Under the pieces are notes generated by a model that ran no database searches, was not told where the DNA came from, and was given only the letters and a program-made list of their open reading frames with translations. From positions 1 through 5,393 of the forward strand of contig JAEDOB010000165.1 in assembly GCA_016302225.1 (NCBI GenBank): a DNA stretch of 5,393 nt. The letters run 5' to 3'. Of this stretch, positions 1-4,228 are shown piece after piece; positions within the stretch are counted from its first letter, which is position 1; the number at the start of each line of letters is the position of its first letter. Source of the DNA: Oscillospiraceae bacterium (GTDB lineage: Bacteria; Bacillota; Clostridia; Oscillospirales; Ruminococcaceae). The position numbers and the translations under genes are program-made.

Positions 1-144
1 GCAGGGGATAAGCTGGGGGAATTGTTCTATTATCTTGACGGAAATTTGGTCTATCGGGGCGAAATTCGTGCAAAAAGCAATGTCAAGGCAAAATCTCAGG
101 GATTTTCATTGTCAAGATTACTAAAGTATCTGTTCGAATTTTAG
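1..144 (+). CDS. C-terminal end of a PBP5-like D-alanyl-D-alanine carboxypeptidase (5'-truncated by window)
   Basis: An open frame runs from the first base to a TAG stop at 142-144 and gives 47 residues. The segment GDKLGELFYYLDGNLVYRG resembles the last beta-strands of the C-terminal domain of PBP5-type (DacA/DacF) carboxypeptidases, where a 'G..lG....yldg' pattern is usual. The final residues (FSLSRLLKYLFEF) form a short amphipathic stretch with alternating bulky hydrophobic and basic residues. In this family such a tail anchors the enzyme to the outer face of the cytoplasmic membrane. These enzymes trim the terminal D-Ala from peptidoglycan pentapeptides. The catalytic SxxK, SxN and KTG motifs lie upstream of the window, so the assignment rests on the tail alone. 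No Shine-Dalgarno-preceded start lies inside the fragment, which fits a truncated gene rather than a small ORF. Confidence 0.6.
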   Translation, partial: AGDKLGELFYYLDGNLVYRGEIRAKSNVKAKSQGFSLSRLLKYLFEF

Positions 145-192
145 ATGAAATCTACAAAAATTTCTGTTTTGAATTAATGTTTACAAAAAATC

Positions 193-221
193 TTGCAAAA
201 TTCACGGTTTTATAGTAAAAT
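193..221 (+). promoter_or_regulatory. Predicted sigma-A promoter for pgi
   Basis: The -35 box TTGCAA (193-198, 4 of 6 consensus bases) and the -10 box TAAAAT (216-221, 5 of 6) are separated by exactly 17 bases in an AT-rich gap. Transcription would begin near 228 and leave a leader of about 27 bases before pgi. No extended -10 TG is present. This is the best-spaced pair in the gap; TTTACA at 180-185 has no -10 partner at 17 bases. Confidence 0.6.
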
Positions 222-254
222 TAAAGTAAGGAAGTTTTTATGGAGGAATAAAAA

Positions 255-1589
255 ATGTCTTTAAAGCTTAACACAAAATATCTCGAGAAGTTTATCGCTC
301 CTCACGAAATGGAGGCTGCCAAGGCTCAGGCTACGCTCGCTGCCAACACTCTTGAAAGCAAAAGCGGTCAGGGAAATGATTTCCTCGGCTGGCTCACTCT
401 CCCTACCGATTACGATAAGGAAGAGTTTGCAAGAATAAAGGCTGCTGCGGAGAAGATCAAGAAGAATTCCGACGTGCTCATCGTAATCGGAATCGGCGGT
501 TCCTATCTCGGCGCAAGAGCTGCTATCGAGTTTTTGAAGTCACCTCTTTACAATAATCTGAAGAAGGACACACCCGATATTTACTACGTGGGCAACAGCA
601 TCAGCTCCACACATCTCAGTGAAGTGCTTTCTCTCTGCGAGGGCAAAGATATTTCCGTAAATGTCATCTCCAAGTCGGGTACCACAACCGAACCCGCACT
701 TGCTTTCCGTATCTTCAAGAAGCTGCTTGAGGACAAGTACGGCAAGGAGGGCGCAAAGGAGAGAATTTTTGCTACCACAGACGCAAAGAAAGGTACTCTC
801 AAGGAGCTTTCCGATACAGAGGGCTATGAAACCTTCGTTATTCCCGATGATGTCGGAGGACGCTTCTCCGTTCTTACACCTGTTGGTCTGCTGCCTATCG
901 CTGTTGCAGGCTGTGACATTGACGCTCTTATGGCAGGCGCAAGACAGGCTCAGAACGATTATACAGCCGAGTTTGACGCAAACGACTGCTACAAGTATGC
1001 TGCTATCAGAAATATTCTTTACAGTAAGGGCAAAAGCGTTGAGATGCTCGTTTCCTATGAGCCTTCCTTCGCTATGATGAACGAGTGGTTCAAGCAGCTT
1101 TTCGGCGAGAGTGAGGGCAAGGATAACAAGGGTATTTTCCCCGCTTCCGTTATCTTCTCCACAGACCTCCACTCTATGGGACAGTTCATTCAGGACGGTT
1201 CAAGAGTAATGTTTGAAACAGTTGTTGACATCAAGAAGCCCAAGACCGATCTCTTCTTGGAGAACGATGCCGAGAATCTGGACGGACTTAACTTCCTGAC
1301 AAATCAGAATATGTCCGTTGTAAACAGAAAGGCATTCGAGGGAACGGTGCTCGCTCATACCGAGGGCGGAGTGCCCAACATCATTCTGGAGCTTGAGGAC
1401 ACCACCGAAAAGAGCCTCGGCTACCTCATCTACTTCTTTGAAAAGGCTTGCGCAGTCAGCGGATATATGCTGGGCGTTAATCCTTTCAATCAGCCCGGTG
1501 TTGAAAGCTACAAGAAGAATATGTTTGCTCTTCTCGGCAAGCCCGGCTATGAGGATCAGAAGGCTGCTCTTGAAGCTAAGCTCAACTAA
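255..1589 (+). CDS. pgi: Glucose-6-phosphate isomerase
   Basis: This enzyme interconverts glucose 6-phosphate and fructose 6-phosphate in the cytoplasm, in glycolysis and gluconeogenesis. At 444 residues it matches the short Firmicutes form (about 450) rather than the roughly 550-residue enterobacterial form. Visible motifs are the sugar-phosphate-binding IGIGGSYLGA (78-87), SKSGTTTEPALA (139-150), the first family signature DVGGRFSVLTPVGL (199-212), and the second signature around GYMLGVNPFNQPGVESYK (403-420). By comparison with characterised isomerases, the likely catalytic residues are E285 (in GESEGK), H306 (in TDLHSMGQ) and K420. The ATG is preceded by GGAGG at 242-246 with 8 bases of spacing, so the start is well supported. 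Codon choice favours AAG, CTC and ATC, more biased than in the radical SAM gene downstream, which suggests high expression. It appears to be transcribed from its own promoter, as a single gene or together with the P-loop gene that follows. Confidence 0.98.
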   Translation: MSLKLNTKYLEKFIAPHEMEAAKAQATLAANTLESKSGQGNDFLGWLTLPTDYDKEEFARIKAAAEKIKKNSDVLIVIGIGGSYLGARAAIEFLKSPLYNNLKKDTPDIYYVGNSISSTHLSEVLSLCEGKDISVNVISKSGTTTEPALAFRIFKKLLEDKYGKEGAKERIFATTDAKKGTLKELSDTEGYETFVIPDDVGGRFSVLTPVGLLPIAVAGCDIDALMAGARQAQNDYTAEFDANDCYKYAAIRNILYSKGKSVEMLVSYEPSFAMMNEWFKQLFGESEGKDNKGIFPASVIFSTDLHSMGQFIQDGSRVMFETVVDIKKPKTDLFLENDAENLDGLNFLTNQNMSVVNRKAFEGTVLAHTEGGVPNIILELEDTTEKSLGYLIYFFEKACAVSGYMLGVNPFNQPGVESYKKNMFALLGKPGYEDQKAALEAKLN

Positions 1590-1600
1590 TTCGGTATTTG

Positions 1601-1617
1601 TGCGCTCAGCGCATTTT
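1601..1617 (+). terminator. Possible weak intrinsic terminator after pgi
   Basis: TGCGC (1601-1605) and GCGCA (1609-1613) form a perfect 5-bp stem with a TCA loop, 11 bases after the pgi stop, followed at once by TTTT (1614-1617). The position and T-run suit a rho-independent terminator. The stem is short and the T-run has only four bases, so termination would probably be partial. No convincing promoter was found before the next gene, which also favours some readthrough. Confidence 0.4.
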
Positions 1618-1622
1618 ATACA

Positions 1623-1658
1623 GCCGCCCGATCTTCTGACGGCGGCAGGGGATACCCC
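1623..1658 (+). other. Two further hairpins in the leader of the P-loop gene
   Basis: GCCGCC (1623-1628) is complementary to GGCGGC (1641-1646) across a 12-base loop. GGGG (1648-1651) and CCCC (1655-1658) flank an ATA loop. Neither is followed by a T-run, so they do not look like terminators. ACGGCGG occurs at 1639-1645 and again at 1676-1682, just before the next Shine-Dalgarno site. CCGCC at 1624-1628 could therefore pair with either copy. The element resembles no riboswitch or leader class that I recognise. Confidence 0.35.
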
Positions 1659-1686
1659 ATAAAAACAGAAGCCTCACGGCGGAAAT

Positions 1687-1690
1687 GGAG
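1687..1690 (+). promoter_or_regulatory. Ribosome binding site that fixes the start of the P-loop gene
   Basis: GGAG at 1687-1690 lies 8 bases before the ATG at 1699. An in-frame GTG at 1690-1692 would give three more residues (MFY) but overlaps this site and has no Shine-Dalgarno sequence of its own. The ATG at 1699 is therefore preferred. Confidence 0.75.
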
Positions 1691-1698
1691 TGTTTTAT

Positions 1699-2106
1699 AT
1701 GTTAAAACTTATCACAGGTAAAAAGGGTACAGGCAAAACTAAGATACTGATTGATATGATTAATAAAGCCGTTAAAAATACAAGCGGTAACGTTGTTTGT
1801 ATCGAAAAGGGCGCAAAGCTTACATATGACATTGACCACAGCGTAAGACTGGCTGACACCGAGCATTACGGCGTTGACAGCTACGACAAGTTCTATGGCT
1901 TTGTTGCAGGCATGCTGGCAGGAAACTACGATATTAAGGAAGTTTTCGTTGATTCTATCCTCAAGATCGGCGGTCAGGACTTCGATGCTCTGGCTGATAT
2001 GCTGGTTAAGCTGGACAATCTTTCCGGCAGCGAGGTTGAACTGGTATTTACAGTTTCTGCCGATTCTGCAGATCTTCCCGACTATATTAAAAAATATATT
2101 GTCTAA
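1699..2106 (+). CDS. Small P-loop NTP-binding protein of unknown function
   Basis: The 135-residue product starts with a beta-strand (MLKLIT) that leads straight into a perfect Walker A motif, GKKGTGKT (7-14). A hydrophobic strand ending in aspartate, EVFVD (81-85), could be Walker B, and ELVFTVSAD (114-122) looks like a later core strand. No signal peptide, membrane segment or cysteine cluster is present. It is shorter than full ATPase domains such as AAA+ or RecA and closest in layout to minimal P-loop folds of the thymidine-kinase type, but thymidine kinase's zinc ribbon is absent. I recall similar short proteins in Clostridia annotated only as ATP-binding or hypothetical. Nucleotide binding is well supported; any activity or partner is unknown. 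It lies between pgi and the yceD-rpmF promoter, whose -35 box starts 6 bases after its stop codon, so it is not in the same transcription unit as those genes by its own promoter. Confidence 0.85.
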   Translation: MLKLITGKKGTGKTKILIDMINKAVKNTSGNVVCIEKGAKLTYDIDHSVRLADTEHYGVDSYDKFYGFVAGMLAGNYDIKEVFVDSILKIGGQDFDALADMLVKLDNLSGSEVELVFTVSADSADLPDYIKKYIV

Positions 2107-2112
2107 AACCTC

Positions 2113-2141
2113 TTGACAAGGACACATTTTTGTGGTAAAAT
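2113..2141 (+). promoter_or_regulatory. Strong predicted sigma-A promoter for yceD-rpmF
   Basis: A consensus -35 box TTGACA (2113-2118) is followed after exactly 17 bases by TAAAAT (2136-2141, 5 of 6). TGG at 2133-2135 adds an extended -10 TGn. Transcription would start near 2148-2149, leaving a leader of about 21 bases that contains the yceD Shine-Dalgarno site AGGGGAG (2159-2165). This is the best promoter in the window, which suits constant high expression of a ribosomal protein gene. A small inverted repeat, CACA-TTTT-TGTG (2123-2134), lies in the spacer; it may be chance. Confidence 0.85.
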
Positions 2142-2169
2142 GTAATTTGTGATATTTTAGGGGAGAATT

Positions 2170-2619
2170 ATGGTTCTGAATTTAAAACAGATTTATGAGA
2201 TCGTTGGTGAAAAGCTTGATGCGGATTATCAGATCTCGCCCGAGAGCCTTGATTATGTTAAAGGCTATGCGTTTTCAGCCCCTATATCTGTTTCGGCTGA
2301 GGTAGTCAACCGTGCAGGGATAGTTACACTCACCTATTCCGTAAAGGTGCTTCTTAAAGCCGAGTGCGACAGATGTCTGAGCGAGTTTGAAAGGGAATAT
2401 GCTTTCAGCTTCGAGCATATACTTGTCCGTTCTCTCAATTCCGAGGATAATGACGAGTATGTTGTTACCGAGGACGATAAGCTGGAGCTGGACGAGCTTG
2501 CGGTTTCTGACATTATCCTGTCGCTGCCGTCAAAGATGCTCTGCAAGGAGGACTGCAAGGGACTTTGCTGTCACTGCGGAACAAATTTGAACGATCATGA
2601 ATGTAACTGTAATGGTTAA
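2170..2619 (+). CDS. yceD: YceD/YlbN family protein (DUF177), 23S rRNA accumulation factor
   Basis: This 149-residue protein belongs to the DUF177 family, whose members precede rpmF in many bacteria (yceD in E. coli, ylbN in B. subtilis) and are needed for normal 23S rRNA accumulation. The family hallmarks are visible: a central C-D-R-C-L motif (C66 and C69) followed by an acidic stretch (residues 91-109), and the C-terminal LCKEDCKGLCCHCGTNLN segment (124-141). The C-terminal region holds seven cysteines (125, 129, 133, 134, 136, 145, 147). That suggests zinc or another metal, although binding is inferred. The CC pair at 133-134 adds one cysteine to the usual CkglCp.CG pattern. The ATG follows AGGGGAG with a short spacing. 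rpmF begins 24 bases after the stop, so the two genes form an operon from the promoter at 2113-2141. The protein should act in the cytoplasm on large-subunit assembly or rRNA stability. Confidence 0.9.
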   Translation: MVLNLKQIYEIVGEKLDADYQISPESLDYVKGYAFSAPISVSAEVVNRAGIVTLTYSVKVLLKAECDRCLSEFEREYAFSFEHILVRSLNSEDNDEYVVTEDDKLELDELAVSDIILSLPSKMLCKEDCKGLCCHCGTNLNDHECNCNG

Positions 2620-2643
2620 TTAAAGATAAGGAGGTGCTGAATA

Positions 2644-2829
2644 ATGGCAGTACCAAAGAGAAAAGTCTCTAAGGCAAGACGTGACAAAAGACGTTCCGCT
2701 GTATGGAAGCTGGATGCTCCTGCATTTTCCAGATGCTCAAACTGCGGAGAGCTGACCGCTCCTCATAAGGTTTGCAAGAACTGCGGATTCTATAAGGGCG
2801 TTGAGGTAATCAAGAAGAAGGAAGCATAA
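2644..2829 (+). CDS. rpmF: 50S ribosomal protein L32 (zinc-ribbon form)
   Basis: The 61-residue, highly basic product begins with the typical L32 N-terminus MAVPKRKVSKARRDKRRS. It contains the CxxC-x9-CxxC zinc ribbon (C31, C34, C44, C47), so this is the zinc-binding C+ version rather than the cysteine-free paralogue. L32 is a component of the large ribosomal subunit. The Shine-Dalgarno site AAGGAGGTG (2628-2636) is an almost perfect match to the 16S rRNA 3' end, 7 bases before the ATG, as expected for a heavily translated gene. It is co-transcribed with yceD, and a strong terminator lies 22 bases after its stop. The next gene is not plsX or another phospholipid or fatty-acid gene, although that is a common arrangement elsewhere. 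Confidence 0.98.
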   Translation: MAVPKRKVSKARRDKRRSAVWKLDAPAFSRCSNCGELTAPHKVCKNCGFYKGVEVIKKKEA

Positions 2830-2830
2830 T
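2801..2830 (+). promoter_or_regulatory. Candidate promoter at the end of rpmF for the radical SAM-der unit
   Basis: TTGAGG (2801-2806, 4 of 6) and CATAAT (2825-2830, 5 of 6) are 18 bases apart and overlap the last codons and stop of rpmF. A start near 2837 would put the terminator hairpin at 2851-2877 in the leader of the downstream transcript. There is no space for a promoter between that terminator and the next start codon. The score is modest and overlap with coding sequence allows chance matches. Confidence 0.3.
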
Positions 2831-2850
2831 TTATCGCTTCCTCAAAGCTG

Positions 2851-2877
2851 AGAGGAGGAGCAATCCTCCTCTTTTTT
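2851..2877 (+). terminator. Strong intrinsic terminator after rpmF
   Basis: AGAGGAGGA (2851-2859) and TCCTCCTCT (2864-2872) form a perfect 9-bp stem closed by a GCAA (GNRA-type) tetraloop at 2860-2863, and the T-run spans 2872-2877. These are textbook features of rho-independent termination. The Shine-Dalgarno site of the next gene, GGAGG, begins at 2881, so the terminator abuts the downstream gene's translation signals. Confidence 0.9.
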
Positions 2878-2889
2878 GTTGGAGGTTTT

Positions 2890-4194
2890 ATGTCGGTAGA
2901 GGTAACAGGCGTTGTAAAAAATTCTGCGGCTTATTGCGCAGGCGTCAGGAAAGGCGATATGCTTATTTCGGTGAACGGTCACGGTATTCGGGACGTTCTC
3001 GATTATATGTTTTATTCGGCTGAACAGGAAATTATCCTCGTTTTAAAGCGGGGAGGGAAGCATATTGCACTTAAGATCGTCAAGAGCGAATATGACGACC
3101 TCGGAATGGAGTTTCAGTCATTTTTGATGGATAATAAGCAAAGCTGCACCAACAAGTGCGTGTTCTGCTTTATCGACCAGATGCCCCCGGGAATGAGGGA
3201 AACGCTTTATTTCAAGGACGACGATGCAAGGCTGTCCTTTTTACAGGGAAATTATGTTACGCTGACAAATATGAAGGACGAGGATATTGACAGGATAATT
3301 GATATGCACCTGAATGTAAACATTTCCGTGCATACCACAAATCCCGAGCTGCGCTGCAAAATGATGAATAACCGTTTTGCGGGGGAGAAGCTGAAATATC
3401 TCAAACGTCTGGCTGACGCTGACATTGGTATGAATTGTCAGATAGTGCTTTGCCCCGGGCTGAATGACGGTGACGAGCTGAAAAGGTCGCTTGATGATCT
3501 GGGTAAGCTGGCACCTGCGGTAAAAAGCGTGGCGGTGGTTCCCGTTGGTCTTACGAAATTCCGTGAGGGACTGTACCCGCTGAAGCTGTTTGACAAGGAC
3601 GGTGCTGCCGAAACTATAAGAGTTATTGAGGAGTATCAGCAGAAATTCCTGAAAGACTACGGAACAAGGCTGGTTTTTCCCGCCGATGAATTTTATCTGA
3701 CGGCAGGGCTGCCAATTCCCGATAATGATTATTATGAGGACTATCCTCAGTATGAAAACGGCGTTGGTATGCTGCGTTCGCTGGAGGACGAGTTTTCCCG
3801 CCGTATGAAGGAGATTGACAGAATGCCCCATAAGCTGCGGAATGTGTCCATAGCTACGGGTGCGGCGGCTTATGAGTTTATAAGTGAGTTGGTAAGGTCT
3901 GCGGAGGAAAAATATCCCGGACTTAGCTGCCGTGTTTACAAAATAATCAACAATTTCTTCGGAGATACTATTACCGTAACAGGTCTGCTGACGGGACAGG
4001 ATATTACCGAACAGTTGTTAGGTAAAAAGCTGGGCGGAACACTTTTGCTTTCCGAGTCCATGGTCATGCGGGGAAGTGATATTTTCCTCGACGATATGAC
4101 AGTTCCGCAGCTTGAAAAGAAACTGAATGTGAAAATCAAGCTTACTCCCCAGGACGGAGCAAAGCTTTTCGATAATATAGTCGGAATATCGTGA
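2890..4194 (+). CDS. PDZ-radical SAM-DUF512 protein of unknown substrate
   Basis: The 434-residue protein has three regions. Residues 2-75 form a PDZ-like domain with a typical GVRKGDMLISVNG loop (18-30). A radical SAM motif CTNKCVFC follows, with C86, C90 and C93 in CxxxCxxC spacing to bind a 4Fe-4S cluster and S-adenosylmethionine. The C-terminal half carries DUF512-family segments: VPVGLTKFREGLYPL (217-231), the FYLTAGLPIP to GVGMLR stretch (268-295), and FFGDTITVTGLLTGQD (356-371). This architecture matches the family once called a putative FeS oxidoreductase (TIGR03279 type). No signal peptide or membrane segment is seen, so it is probably cytoplasmic despite the PDZ domain. The ATG follows GGAGG (2881-2885) with only 4 bases of spacing. 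It lies directly upstream of der, 34 bases apart, and is probably co-transcribed with it. I know of no established reaction for this family; a role in ribosome maturation is suggested only by its neighbours. Confidence 0.9.
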   Translation: MSVEVTGVVKNSAAYCAGVRKGDMLISVNGHGIRDVLDYMFYSAEQEIILVLKRGGKHIALKIVKSEYDDLGMEFQSFLMDNKQSCTNKCVFCFIDQMPPGMRETLYFKDDDARLSFLQGNYVTLTNMKDEDIDRIIDMHLNVNISVHTTNPELRCKMMNNRFAGEKLKYLKRLADADIGMNCQIVLCPGLNDGDELKRSLDDLGKLAPAVKSVAVVPVGLTKFREGLYPLKLFDKDGAAETIRVIEEYQQKFLKDYGTRLVFPADEFYLTAGLPIPDNDYYEDYPQYENGVGMLRSLEDEFSRRMKEIDRMPHKLRNVSIATGAAAYEFISELVRSAEEKYPGLSCRVYKIINNFFGDTITVTGLLTGQDITEQLLGKKLGGTLLLSESMVMRGSDIFLDDMTVPQLEKKLNVKIKLTPQDGAKLFDNIVGIS

Positions 4195-4228
4195 GATATT
4201 TCGTTTAAAATGATTGGAGATGATTTCT

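Noticed and set aside
135..165. AT-rich hairpin at the end of the carboxypeptidase gene (TAGAT/ATCTA around a GAA loop, extended imperfectly)
   Set aside because: The core stem is only 5 AT-rich base pairs and there is no clean T-run after it, so it does not qualify as an intrinsic terminator.
540..1172. 210-residue open frame on the - strand within pgi
   Set aside because: It lies wholly inside pgi, whose family motifs are intact. It has no recognisable domain, and the codon bias of pgi readily leaves the opposite strand open.
1690..1698. GTG at 1690 as the start of the P-loop protein
   Set aside because: The GTG overlaps the Shine-Dalgarno GGAG that is ideally spaced for the ATG at 1699. 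It would also put extra residues before the normal first beta-strand.
2123..2151. CACA-TTTT-TGTG inverted repeat and TTTGTG direct repeats (2129 and 2146) around the yceD promoter, possible operator
   Set aside because: The repeats are short and low-complexity and match no regulator site I know; chance is likely in such AT-rich DNA.
3241..3831. 196-residue open frame on the - strand within the radical SAM gene
   Set aside because: It is antisense to a conserved coding sequence and shows no recognisable motif; it is a shadow of the real gene.
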